Shown here piece after piece: positions 22,193 to 33,569 of a DNA stretch of 64,000 bases. Source of the DNA: Crocodylus rhombifer (Eukaryota; Chordata; Crocodylia; Crocodylidae); NCBI GenBank assembly GCA_038503035.1, contig JAVSML010000031.1, positions 685,044-749,043 on the forward strand, in the 5' to 3' direction. The position numbers were made by a program, and so were the translations under genes. The notes beneath the pieces were generated by a model. The model searched no databases. It was given only the letters and a program-made list of their open reading frames with translations, and was not told the DNA's origin. Within the stretch, counting starts at the first letter, position 1. Each line of letters starts with the position of its first letter.

Positions 22193-23995
22193 TTCATAGA
22201 TTGTGAGGCTGGAAGGGACCTCGAAAGATCATTGGGTCCAGCCCCCTCCATCAAGCAAGAAAGCCAACTGTGGTTTAGGTGACCCCAGCAAGGTGACTGT
22301 CCAGTCTCCTCTTGAAGATATCCAGGGTACTTGATTGCACCACCTCTGGAGGGAGTTTATTCCACAGTCTGGACACCCTGGTTGTGAAGAGATTTTTTCT
22401 CATGCTGAACCTGAATCAATCTTCCAGGAGTTTATGGCCATTACTCCTGGTTTTCCCCTTGGGTGCCCTGGTGAACAGTTGCTCACTGAGCCCTTGATGT
22501 ATTCCTCTAGTGTAGTAGTAAGCTGCTACCAGATCCCCTCTCATCCTTCTCTTCCTTAGGCTGAAGAGTCCCAGATCCCTCAGCCTTTCCTTGTATAGCT
22601 TACCTTTTAAGACTCTAATCATACGGGTGGCTCTTCTTTAGACTCTCTCAAGCTTGTCCATATCCTTGCTGAAGTGTTGTGCCCAAAACTGGATGCAGTG
22701 CTCCCGCTGTGGTCTCACCATTGCTGAGTACAGCAGGAGAATCACCTCTTTGGTTTTGCTGGAGCTGCATCGATTGATGCATACCAGAGAACTTTACCAC
22801 ACTGCAATCCGCCCAACTTGCCAGCCTGTCTAGGTCCTCCTGTATCTGTAGCCTATCTTCAAGTGTGACTACGCTTTCCCATAACTTGCTGTCGTCTGTG
22901 AACTTGGCCAGTGAATTTTTCACTCTCACATCCAAATTGTTAATAAAGATGTTGAAAAGTGCTGGACTGAGCAACAACCTCTGTTGGACACTGCTGCCTA
23001 CTTCTCACCAGGATGACACAAACCTGTTCACTACGACTCTCTGGGTCCTGTCCTGCAGCCAGTTTCTCACCCACCTGACTGTCTTGGAATTAAGCCCACA
23101 ATCCTCCAATTTTCTCTTGAGGACATCATGGGTTAATAGATGAAAAGCCTTTTGGAAGTCAAGGTATACAATGTCAACCTGCTCTCTCGTGTCCAGGTGG
23201 CGAGTTACCTGGTCATACAAGGAGATGAGGATGGTAAGGCAAGACCTGGCCACGACAAAGCCATGCTGGCTGTCATTCAGGTTCTTACCTTCTGCAAGCT
23301 TATAGCAGATAGACTCCTTGATGAACTTTTCTAGGATTTTCCCTAGGATGGAAGTTAAGCTGATTGGCCTATTGTTACCCGGGTCCTCCCTCCTGACCTT
23401 CTTGTGCATGGGCACAACACTGGGCCTCTTCCAGTCCTTGGGGACTTCCTCAGAGCACTATGAGTTGTGGAAGAGTTTTGCCAGGGGCTCTGCAATGACT
23501 TTGGCTAGCTTCTTCAGCACTCTCGGATGAAAATCATCCAGTCCCACTGACTTGTATATGTCTATTTTTTTTTTAATTGGTCATACAACAATTCTCCTCT
23601 AATAGTAGGAAGATGATTATTCTGACCATCCTTATCCTGTACTCTACCTGGTGTGGTTTTCCCCTTGGTCCGGTGAAAGACTAAAGCAAAGTAGTCATTC
23701 AGAAGTTCATCTTTCTCCTGGGTGCTGGGAAACAGCTCTCCTGAGTTGCTGAGCAATGACGCCATCCTCCCATTTGTTTTCCTCCTGTTCCCTATGTACC
23801 TAAAGGAGGACTTCTTGTCCTTCGTTCCCATTGCTTATCTAAGTTTGGTTGTGACTTTAGCCCGTCTTATCTGTTCCCTGCAAATGTGAGCCATTGTGGA
23901 GTAGATCTCCTTGGGGCCCGCCCTGAGCTACCATTGTTTATAAGCCTCTTTCTTCCTTCTTAAGAGGACCATGATTTCCCTGTTTAGCCAAGAGG
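22193..23995 (-). mobile_element. CR1 LINE (subfamily D), 5'-truncated
   Basis: The 3' tail at 22193-22250 (reverse complement of 'ccttccagcctcacaatcta') is followed by pol pieces at 22416-22622 (RDLGLFSLRKRRMRGDLVAA), 22648-22977 (INNLDVRVKNSLAKFTDDSK), 23005-23415 (RREDPGNNRPISLTSILGKI, with YLDFQKAF) and 23562-23831 (linker, FRYIGNRRKTNGRMASLLSN). The FADD box reads FTDD, and several frames are needed. It is more diverged than the A and C copies and so probably older. Confidence 0.85.
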
Positions 23996-24586
23996 GCTGG
24001 GAATGAACTTCCTTTGTGCTTCAAAACATGAGGTAGTGTGTTGGGATCATTTTTTCTGACAAGCTGCAGGGTGCCACGCAGAGAGCATGTACGGGGGACG
24101 TGCCCTGTGGCCGTGTGCTGCAGGCAGTGCACACTGCCCATGCCCCTCTGCTGGCTCTGCACGCAGCATAGTGCAGCTGCACGCCATATCTCCTCCCCAC
24201 CCCCAATGCTGGCAGAACCTGCCAGATGCGGGTGGTGAGGCACATGGAGGGAGGGGAGAAGGAGCACACAAGGCATGCTCAATTCTTGGGAGGTGTTGCC
24301 TGCACCCCCCTGCCCACTCCCCTCACAGCACACTTAGGGCTGTGCACCACACCCCCCCCCCGGCACGGTCTGTGCCACACCCACCCCCACCCCCATGGCC
24401 GCAAGCCACTTCCCCACACAGCTGGTCCCTGCAGGGGGGAGCACAGTCTGGCCCCACCCCCTTGGCTCCCACCTTCGCCTCTGCCTGTCCATCTGTCTGT
24501 CCTAAGTCTCCAGGCCATGCATGTGCAGTTGGCCTGGACTGATATGGACAGACAGACAGAAGTGGGGGACACGGCACAGGGGACGC
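23996..24586. other. GC-rich non-coding block between CR1 copies
   Basis: A C- and G-rich stretch with runs of C (24350-24361) and overlapping open frames on both strands (up to 161 codons) that reflect base composition. The predicted peptides are low-complexity Pro/His/Ala and have no domain. It may include the body of a GC-rich MITE, but no terminal repeats were found. Confidence 0.45.
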
Positions 24587-27131
24587 AATGGTGGGAGTCT
24601 ACTACAGGCCTTCCACCCAAAGTCAAGAGTTTAACCAAGAGTTCACCTGGGAACTGGCCAAGGTCACATGCTCCAGGACCATGGTTGTCATGGTTGACTT
24701 CAATTACCTGAACATCTTGTGGGAGGATCACTCAGCAAAATCTGAGTGGTCGCAAAGCTTCCTATCATGCATGGATAACCTCTACCTGACTGAATAAATC
24801 TATGGGCCAATGAGAGGTAAAGCGCTGCTCGACTTGGTACTGGCTACAGGGGATGACCTAATTGGCGTCCTAGTGTTTGATGGGAAGCTGGGTGACAGCG
24901 ACCACGAGCTGATCACCTTCACCATCCGCTGTAAAGATGGCAAGTCAGTCAGCAATGTGGAAGTCCTTGACTTCAGGAAAGCTGACTTTGACAAGCTCAG
25001 GAGGCTTCTCAGTGAGGTCCTAAGGGACCACAGCCCCAGGGGGAAGGGAATTCAGGAAGAGTGGTTGCTCCTCAAGGAAGCGACCCTCAGTGCACAAACT
25101 AATTTGATTCCATCTCAGAGGAAAGGCAGTAGGAGGACACAGCAGCCTCCCTAGCTCTCCAGGGACCTAGCAGACCTCCTGAGGCTAAAAAGAAAGGCCT
25201 ACAAAGGACGGAGGACGGGATTCACCTCCAAGGAGGAATATTCTGCACTGGTCCGGTCCTGCAGGGAGCAAACCAGGAAAGCCAAGGCGGCAACTGAACT
25301 CCAACTAGCTTCGAGCATCTAGGACAATAAAAAGTCCTTTTTCAGATATGTGGGGAGCCAGAGGAAAAGCAAGGGCAACACTGGACCCCTGCTCAACCAG
25401 GTGGGACAGCTGACAAATGACGCCCAGGAAAAAGCAAACCTATTAAATGAGTACTTTGCGTTGGTCTTTCTTCAGTCCCATGGGGCACCCGTGCCCGCTA
25501 CAGGACAGGGGGGTCCGGGTAAGGGAGATCCCCTGCCCCCCATCAATGCTGACCTCGTGAAGGAACACCTTGAGAAGCTGGATACCTTCAAGTCAGCCGG
25601 CCCTGACAACCTGCACCCCAGGGTACTCAAGGAGCTGGCGAGCATCATAGCCCAGCCCCTGGCACGGGTCTTTGAGGACTCCTCGCCCTCTGGTGTAGTG
25701 CCCGAAGACTGGAAGAAGGCCAATGTGGTGCCGATCTTCAAGAAAGGGAGGAGAGTGGATCCGGCTAACTACAGGCCCATTAGCCTGACGTCTATCCCGG
25801 GGAAGTTCTTAGAAAAGGTTATTGAAGAGGCCATCCTTAATGGACTGCGTGGTGCCAACATCCCGAGAGATAGCCAGCACGGGTTTGTTGCAGGTCTTGC
25901 TTGACCAATCTCATTTCCTTTTATGACCAGGTGACCTATCACCTGGACAAGGGAGAAGAGATTGATGTCATATATCTTGACTTCAAAAAAGCCTTTTATC
26001 TGGTATCCCATGATCACCTCTTGGCGAAACTGGCCAATTGTGGCCTTGGGTCCACCATGATCTGCTGGCTGGAGAATTGGCTCTGTGGTTGGACCCAGAG
26101 GGTAGTAATTGTTGTAAGTCACTCATCATGGTGTCCTGTGACCAGTGGGGTCCCTCAAGGCTCTGTCCTTGGACCCATATTGTTCAACATCTTCATTAAT
26201 GATGTGGACATTGGAGTCAGGAGTGGACTGGCCAAGTTTGCCGATGACACCAAACTTTGGGGCAAAGCATCCATGCCAGAAGATAGGCGGGTGATCCAGG
26301 CTGACCTGGACAAGCTCAGCAAATGGGCGGATGAGACCCTGATGGTGTTTAACACCAAAAAATGCAAGGTTCTCCACCTTGGGAGGAAAAACCTGCAGCA
26401 CCCTTATAGGCTCGGCAGTGCTACATTGGGTAGCACTACAGAAGAAAGAGACTTGGGGGTCATCATTGACCACAAGATGAACATGAGCCTGCAATGCGAT
26501 GCTGCGGCTAGTAAAGCGACCAAAATGCTGGCGTGCATCCATAGATGCTTCTCGAGCAAATCCCGGGACGCCATTCTCCCCTTGTACTCAGCCTTGGTGA
26601 GGCTGCAGCTGGAGTACTGCATCCAGTTTTGGGCTCCACAATTCAAAAAGGATGTGGAGAAGCTTGAGAGAGTCCAGAGGAGAGCCACGCACATGATCAG
26701 AGGTCAGGAAAACAGACCTTATGATGACAGACTGAGAGCCACGGGACTCTTTTGCCTGGAAAAGCGCAGGCTCAGGGGTGATCTGATGGCCACCTAGAAG
26801 TTTCTCAGGGGTGACCACCAGGATCTGGGGGAACGTCTGTTCACCAGAGCGCCCCAAGGGATGACGAGGTCAAACGGTCACAAACTCCTGCAAGACCGTT
26901 TCAGGCTGGACATAAGGAAGAATTTCTTTCCTGTCCGAGCCCCCAAGGTCTGGAACAGCCTGCCAGCGGAGGCGGTTCAAAGCATATACATTGAACACCT
27001 TCAAGAGTAAATTGGATGCCTATCTTGCTGGCATCCTATGACCCCAGCTGACTTCCTGTCCTTTGGGCAGGGGGCTGGACTCGATGATCTCCTGAGGTCC
27101 CTTCCAGCCCTAGTGTCTATAAAATCTATGA
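24587..27131 (+). mobile_element. Longest CR1 LINE copy (subfamily A), 2.5 kb
   Basis: It begins in the endonuclease (MVGVYYRPSTQSQEF) and continues through the whole linker and RT to the 3' UTR and tail ('ggactcgatgatctcctgag', ending 'tctataaaatctatgaagtg'). It is the most complete of the subfamily A copies and serves as the reference for the truncated ones at 3507, 14216 and 55498. The 5' UTR and the first half of the endonuclease are missing. Confidence 0.93.
24588..26797 (+). pseudogene. CR1-A pol (endonuclease C-terminus plus reverse transcriptase), broken
   Basis: Domains in order: endonuclease C-terminal part (24588-24797, then 24810-25154 with GKALLDLVLA and LGDSDHELITF), linker (ADFDKLRRLL), fingers (25350-25904: FKSAGPDNLHPRVLKELASI, NYRPISLTSIPGKFLEKVIE), then palm (25901-26797: [27 protein letters not shown] in KFADDTKLWG). 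Stops occur at 24795 and 25152 and before the segment at 25323. A one-base frameshift lies near 25893, and a TAG at 26798 replaces the Tyr codon in MATYKFLRG. After that the frame continues to the ending LDAYLAGIL with further damage. The catalytic residues survive, but the protein cannot be made whole. Confidence 0.88.
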
Positions 27132-27169
27132 AGTGGTAAGGCCTTTATTAGATTAGAACTAATTAGAAT

Positions 27170-27205
27170 GTTGTATGTGTGTGTGTGTATATATATAAAA
27201 TAGAT
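27170..27205. repeat. (TG)n(TA)n microsatellite
   Basis: 'tgtgtgtgtgtgtatata' followed by 'tataaaatagatata', about 40 bases past the CR1 tail. Confidence 0.7.
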
Positions 27206-28516
27206 ATATTGATTTGCCAGTTTCGCTAGCAAAGAGTTTTTGTATTAGACCAACACAGCTACCAAATACATCCCTGAAACCGGAAGGTAATGCATACACT
27301 ATGTGGTATGAGAGTTGGGGTTAGTATAGGTAAGCATTTGACACAGACCCACAAAATCAAGAAAATTAAGTCATTTATCATGACATACCTTTAACTCCTC
27401 CCCCAAAAGACACATCTCTTCCAGCACCCACTAGTGCAGAGAGCTTGATTTTTTAGCATCGATACAGGAGGGGACAGCTGGCTCTGGATGGAGGCATGGA
27501 GTTCGTGCCTGGGGTGGCTAAGAGGCTGGATCCCTTCTGCAGCAGAGTTCAGCTCGTGGTGAGCTGGCTGTGTTTTTTGGTGGATAGTCTGGCAATCAGT
27601 CGTGTGTTTCTTCATGGCGGAGTGCAGACTGCATCATGTAAGACAGTAACTTTTACGTGTCTGCTTTTGTGATAGGTACATGAGGCACAACAGTCATAAC
27701 TTGAACTCAGACCAGTGGTTTTGTGATGATACAGCGGGGCAGCACATTCAGATCCTTATGAATGGCAGGTTCTGGAAAAATTCAGAATTCCCAGCAATAA
27801 AGTGCTCTATCTGAGTGCTCTGCTGCTGTATTATAGACTTTTCTCTTTTGAAGTCAACATTATCCCTTTTCTAGATCCATCACTCTTATTAGAGGAAGCT
27901 GGGATTTGATTGTACCTACCTTACCTACTAGGTTGTTAAAGGCTGGCGGCTTTAATACCAAGGATTGAAGTTGCTCTGTTTTAACTCAAAAAAGTTTCTG
28001 TTGCTGCAGCCTGTTAGATTAATTTATGCTTAGAAAAGGTGTAAGTGAATTAATTGCATTCTCTAGCCGTGCCCTGACCATTGTAAAGAGGAAGAGAGTT
28101 TAAAATAAACCACTTTTCAATCATATCTCAGTTCATTTAGTGATACTCTGTCACAACAGATTGTTGCATCGAGGCAAGTGAATAGTCTAGCTCAAGCACA
28201 GGTCCTTGGAGATGGAAGGATATCTGCTTTTTGTTCCTCTGTGTCCCACAGTCCTGCAAAGCTGCTGTATTACCTAATAAGTGTTCTTGCTCCTTTCCCA
28301 AAGGGTTAATTTGGTTGTGTCAAGTGCAAAGTTTTAATAACTCAGATCTAGGAAAGTGTTTCTTTAAGAGGGGATTTAATTTGGGGATATTTTGCCTTTC
28401 CTGTTCCATTCAGAAAAAGAGAGGTACTTTTTCCCAAACGGGAAGAATCAGAGCACCTGTTTTCTGAGCTGGTGTTGTCCGTTGATCACTAACTTTTTCA
28501 ACTTTCATCTTTTCAG
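27206..28516. other. Intron upstream of SNARE exon; one repeat fragment
   Basis: 'tgtattagaccaacacagct' at 27240-27260 is a fragment of the same interspersed repeat as 3230-3260. The rest is AT-leaning, and I found no preceding SNARE-gene exon. Confidence 0.45.
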
Positions 28517-28589
28517 AGTGACATGTTGGATGTCAACCAGATCATTAAAGACCTGGCCTCCATGGTCTATGAGCAAGGAGACACAATAG
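28517..28589 (+). CDS. TSNARE1: Exon encoding N-terminal half of a Qa t-SNARE helix (TSNARE1-like)
   Basis: SNARE helices pair with partner SNAREs to drive membrane fusion. This 73-nt exon follows 'catcttttcag', reads SDMLDVNQIIKDLASMVYEQ then GDTI plus one base, and is followed by the donor 'gtaggt'. The exon starts in phase 0 and ends in phase 1, the same break seen after ..QGDVI in syntaxin-7-like genes. The Gln at 28574-28576 (in EQGD) is the expected ionic zero-layer residue. DMLDVNQIIKDLASMV fits TSNARE1 better than STX7 or STX12, whose helices have DINEIFKDLG or IFKDLA; this is from memory of the families. The next exon is at 43396. Confidence 0.88.
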
Positions 28590-29668
28590 GTAGGTATTGC
28601 CGTTACTCTCAAGGTATGTTCTTTATGATCACATTTAGATATGAGGTTACAACTCGGCTATTTAGGAATGTAACGGACCCAAATGATTCTAGCACTGGGG
28701 CTGCTTAAGGCAGCTCAGTTGCCACACAGACTGTGTGTCTTATACCATGGCAGGGTTTGTATAGAGGTTCCCTGTGGTTTTAAAAGCTGCCCATGGTGTG
28801 GTGGTCACATGCCTGGGATAGTCAGCTGTTATGGTGAGTATCAAAAAGAGATTTCAAGAGAGAAACAATCTTTTGCCCATCAGAAGTGACAGAAATGTAG
28901 GAGAAATAGTCTTAATTAGAATGGGAATGACTCCTTTCTTTCGGTCAGTAATTGAAATGCAAGACTACCGTAGGAAAGCACATAGCTTGATTCTGCCCCA
29001 AGGACAATCCTTTTTCCCATTCTTTTATTTCTTGGTTAAAATTGAAGTAACATTGCAATGTGATATGCTAGGAGGTGTACCCTCCAAAGTTGTTCCAAAC
29101 TTAGCCCCTCCATGCTGTCTAGCCAGCAAAAGCTGGGAACAGCGAGGGGTGCATACTGGTGCAGTGGTAGAAGATGCAGAGAGTGAGGAAATTCCTGGTA
29201 TTGCTCCCCAACATCCACCTCTAAGCCTCAGGAGAGGAAGAGAAGAAAATGGCAGGAAAATACAGGAGATCCACTCCTCTTAAAAGCTCTCTTGCCCTTA
29301 TCTCCTTTGCCACCATCTCCTGTTACAGCAAAGAGAAGGATCAGATATTTTTTCTCTCCCTCTTGTTTTACAGTGTGAAAAAGATTAAATGAACTATTCA
29401 GTGCTTTAAAAAACTATTACCAGGTTTTTCTAACCCGAGTGCTGAAACATAAACTCTTTGATCCAACATCAACTCTTTAGAAAAGCAGGCCAGTTGGCAA
29501 AATCGAGGTGTGTAGCATTCGATCCTAGATGAAGCACACAAATGCTGCAGGTAGGGACACCTCTTAGTCCTGCAGTTAATCATACAGTGGCTGCACCTAC
29601 AACTTCATTAATGTACTTTTGCTAATGCATATTAAATATAGTACCTCCATCGTGAGGTACTAGAAAAA
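28590..29668. other. Intronic DNA after SNARE exon, nothing recognised
   Basis: The open frame at 28831-29283 (150 codons) has no domain and no splice-site support. No repeat ends seen. Confidence 0.45.
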
Positions 29669-31194
29669 AGTTTCATAGTTTCATAGTTTCTAGGGTCGGA
29701 AGGGGCCTGAGCAGATCATCAAATCCGACCCCCTGCCATGGCAGGAAAGAATACTGGGGTCAAACGACCCCACCAAGGTGTAACCTCCTCTTAAAGACCC
29801 CCAAGGTAGGAGCCAGCACCACTTCTCTTGGAAGTTGGTCCCAGCTCCTAGCCACCCTGACCGTGAAGTTGCACCTCCTGATGTCTAATCTGAATCTCCC
29901 CTCTGCCAGCTTGTGACCGTTATTCCTGGTCACTCCTGGTTGCCCTCAGGGAAACAGGGACTCCCCCAATGCCTGCTGGTCCCCCCTAACTAGTTTGTAA
30001 CAGGCCACAAGATCCCCCCTCAGCCTTCTCTTGTGGAGGCTGAACAGGTTCAGGTCCCATCGCCTCTCCTTGTAGGGCCTGCCCTGCTGCCGCCTGACCA
30101 TGCAAGTGGCCTCCTCTGGGCCCTCTCCATGCTGTCCACATCCCTCCTGAAGTGTGGCGCCCAGAACTGGACGCAGGACTCCAGCTGCGGCCTGACCAGT
30201 GCCACATAGAAAGGGAGGATCACCTCCCTGGACCTACTTGAGATGCATCTGTGGATGTACGACAAGGTGCGGTTGGCCTTCCTGACTGCGTCCCCACACT
30301 GCCGGCCCATGTTCATCTTGGCATCAATGGTGACTCCAAGATCCTTTTCCGCCTCCGTGCTGACGAGAAGGGAGTTCCCCAGCCTGTAGGTATGATGCCG
30401 GTTGTTCCTCCCCAGGTGCATCACTTTGCACTTATTGGTGTTGAATCCCATCCTGTTCTCATCTGCCCATCCCTGTAACCCGTCTAGGTCCGACTGCAGC
30501 CTATTCCTCCCTTCTAGCGTGCCCACGTCTCCCCACATCTTAGTGTCATCAGCAAATTTGAACAGGTGTTTTTTGCCCCCTCGTACAAGTCACTGATGAA
30601 AATGTTGAACAGTGCAGGCCTGAGGACTGAGCCCTGGGGGACCCCACTGCTCACGTCCTTCCAGGTCGAACGTGACCCGTCCACCACCGCTCTCTGGGTG
30701 CGGCCCTCCAGCCAGTTGGCGACCCATTTGACTGTGTGGGTGTCGACACCACAGCCCCCCAGTTTCTTAATGAGAACGGGGTGAGAGACAGTGTTGAAGG
30801 CCTCCGCAAGTCCAGGAAGACTATGTCCACTGCTACACCTGCATTTAATGATTTGGTGACCTGTTCGTAGAAGGCCACCAGCTTGTTCTGACAGGACCTG
30901 CCACTGATGAACCCATGTTTGGTTGCCCCTAAGCGTGATCTCCCCTGCTGGTCCCTCATGGATATGCGCCAGAATAATTTTCTCAAAAAGCTTGCCTAGG
31001 ATCAAGGTAAGACTAACTGGCCTATAGTTTCCTGGGTCCTCCTTCTTCCCCTTTTTGAAGATGGGAACCACGTTGGCCCTCTTCCAGTCCTCTGGCCCCA
31101 CACCAGAGCACCACGAGTGCTTATAAAGCCGTGCCGGGGGTTCTGCAATGACCTCAGCCAATTCCCTCAGTACTCTGGGGTGGAGAACATCTGG
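29669..31194 (-). mobile_element. CR1 LINE (subfamily C), 5'-truncated
   Basis: The 3' tail with 'tttcatagtttcatagtttc' at 29671-29690 is followed by the pol C-terminus, RT palm and fingers (30514-31161: [60 protein letters not shown]). The catalytic box region is frameshifted (the [13 protein letters not shown] frame versus the expected FKFADD). The coding piece at 30050-30538 matches the copy at 20990-21262. Broken in at least three places. Confidence 0.9.
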
Positions 31195-31214
31195 AACAGC
31201 AGACTTGAATACTC

Positions 31215-31345
31215 AGGTGCGATGGCCTGTTTAACAGTACATTAGTGAAAGTGCATATATATATTTTTGTGACTCTTTAATGTGCATTAATATAGGCTAA
31301 TGTGCATTAAAGTGCATGTGTAGATGCATCTAATGTTTCCCTGCT
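31215..31345. repeat. MITE-like fragment with inverted 'tgcattaatataggctaatg' unit
   Basis: Contains 'taatgtgcattaatataggc' followed by 'taatgtgcattaaagtgcat' and 'gtgtagatgca', words shared with the 46666 and 54095 elements ('gtagatg', 'attaatgt', 'gtgca'). It is too short to delimit. Confidence 0.35.
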
Positions 31346-33230
31346 TAGGACCCCACACCCTGTGTTCATTAATGCATGCCACAGCCACCATGCGGAGAAG
31401 TCCCATGCTCATTTGCAGAGAAGGAGGGCAACCAGAATGACATCTAAGCTGATTCCTTGGTGTGGCCGCTCTCCTCTGTAACTTCTTACTCCGCTTTGTC
31501 ATCAGCAAGCACAGCTGATGTTAATGCCTTGAGAGGCATGCAAAAATACACCGTTTTTCCCCTTGCTCTTCTCACCAAATTCCTTATGGCAAGACATATC
31601 TAAAATGTTACTTTTGTGATGGAGGTGGCCCCAATATTAACTGACCTGGAACAAAAGTGGTACAGAGGAGGGCATTTGTGTCTATACCAATATCATGCTT
31701 TTAAGCGCCCCCCCACCACCCAGCAGTATTGTTAACCTTCCTTATTTTTTTCAGAGTAGTTTTTCAGTCAGTCGGACAATCGAGGTATCTCCCCAAGCTC
31801 ATACTGTTCATCTTTTGCTATTTATGTTGCACACAAGTGAGGTAGACTTAACAATCAGAAGGTAAAGGGGGCTGAAATGCTCTGAATAAAAATTCACCTT
31901 CAACGGTGAGAATTTTTTTTGCTATGCCCATTTTTTAATTTACTCCCATTACACACATACAATGAAAGCTCGCAGTGTCTGCGCTCATTAAAAACAAATC
32001 TTAACAAAATTAAACCAACCAACAAAAACCATTTGGTTGGGGAATCTGTGTCTCACCAGCCAACAGAATGTACTGCTCTGGCCAGATTATGAGCTCAGGT
32101 CACCCCCTTGTTGTCTACCCACCCAAGCTTGGTAGAAACAATGAAAAGGCAGGTTTAAACTTATTCTTGGGAGAAAGGAAAAACCCACAAGTTTGTAGGA
32201 ACACCTTAATCAGCATAGTTGCCAAGTTGGTCTGCTCTAAAGCCAGTATACCCATAGCACCTATTAAACATAGCAAAACTGTAGGGCTCGGGAAGGTTGA
32301 ATGAATGGAGGAGAAAAAACGTGAAGTTGCTGAGAATGCATCTGCCATATATGCGTCTTCCACAAATTTATCACTGTCCCTAGAAACCATGATCGGTGCT
32401 CCCAGTCATAGTATTCTCATTTATGCTACCTGTTAGGTGAGCATGGATCTAAGGATAACAAGAGCAATGAGCCTGATTCATTAAAAACTCAATAGTTGTA
32501 TCAGTAACGCAGATTATCTTTGCATCAGGCACAGCTCACTTGTGTATCAGGCTATAGCGGTGGCAACCCCAGACAGCTTCCAAGGAAGTGAGCTTTTTGA
32601 TCATCTTCTCCACCCTCTTCCTCACTGCAAGATATGTTCCACAAATCCCTGTCATATTGCCTGTAAATACCCTGTCTTAGTTTGGCATTCTTATCACTGG
32701 TAGTAATATGTCTGTGATCACCCTGAGCAGGTTGCTCCATTGTGTAATCAACACAAGCTATTTTGATGAAAACAAGATTACACCATGTTGGTCCTGTAAT
32801 TATGTGGACAGCGAATATTTTCCCACCTCCCACCACCTTGCATTACATGGAACCACATCTCAGATGTATCACTTAGAAACACCGTCAGTCTTGGAAAGCC
32901 ATGTCTCCATGCAGGGAGGGAAGGTGCATTTATGTACAGAATCCCAATGTGGGGATGGGAAGCACCACTTAAAAACACGCCACACAACCCCAAAACATGA
33001 CACAATGCCTATGTGGAATCCCCTTATGGGATTTATATGCCCCCTTCCTCAAGCGCATATAAATACCCAGGATTTGGTGCCTTTCTAGGAACCAGCCTCA
33101 ACATGTTGATATACAAGAGAAGTTTCACCCCCAAGTCTGCAACTGCTGCTCAGTTGGCTGCTTCTGGCCCTGCTGCTCTACATTGTCACCCTCCGCTGCT
33201 GGAGCTCTGCATCACAGGCTGCACTCCCAT
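31346..33230. other. Intronic DNA, nothing recognised
   Basis: The open frame at 32708-33088 (126 codons) has no domain. A C-run at 31708-31714 and several poly-T tracts are present; no repeat ends. Confidence 0.4.
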
Positions 33231-33569
33231 ACTAAAACCAGGAAGCCCAATTTTAACCAACAAGAGACGGACGTGCTGGTGCAAAAAGTCACCAAGCATT
33301 ACCCGTTCCTATTTGGAGCTTTGAGGAGGACACCAGCTAGGAAGCACAGAACGTGGAATAACATCCTACAAGCTGTTAGTGTGTTGGGGTACTGCTGCTG
33401 GGACTTGGGGGATTAGAAACACTAATGGCAAGACCTCCATGGGGTAGTAAGGAAAAAACTTGGAGAACACCAGAGAGCCATGGCTGGAGGAAGGCCACCC
33501 CAGTCATTGGCTATCACTCCAGTGGAGAGACTAGTGGCAAAATCTTCTCCCAACGCACCACCCAGGTAG
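33231..33569 (+). pseudogene. Myb/SANT-like domain relic in intron (Harbinger or TSNARE1-type)
   Basis: One frame reads HTKTRKPNFNQQETDVLVQK, then VTKHYPFLFGALRRTPARKH, then RTWNNILQAVSVLG. After in-frame TAG (33414-33416) and TAA (33423-33425) it continues WQDLHGVVRKKLGEHQRA and ends at TAG 33567-33569. The pattern NF(x)n-ETDVLVxxV...FG...RxxxWxxIxxAVxxLG...KW/QDL...VxxKL is that of the trihelix Myb/SANT-like DNA-binding domain found in PIF/Harbinger accessory proteins and their domesticated relatives. The two stops sit in a conserved hinge (GD-x-KH-x-W) and look like single-base changes. It lies on the same strand as the SNARE exons and between them. I cannot tell whether it is a separate transposon relic or a displaced, dead copy of the gene's own Myb exon. 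Confidence 0.7.

Noticed and set aside
24087..24731. Open frames of 150-161 codons on both strands between two CR1 copies
   Set aside because: Same base-composition effect; the plus-strand frame runs into the CR1 pol in a different frame from pol itself.
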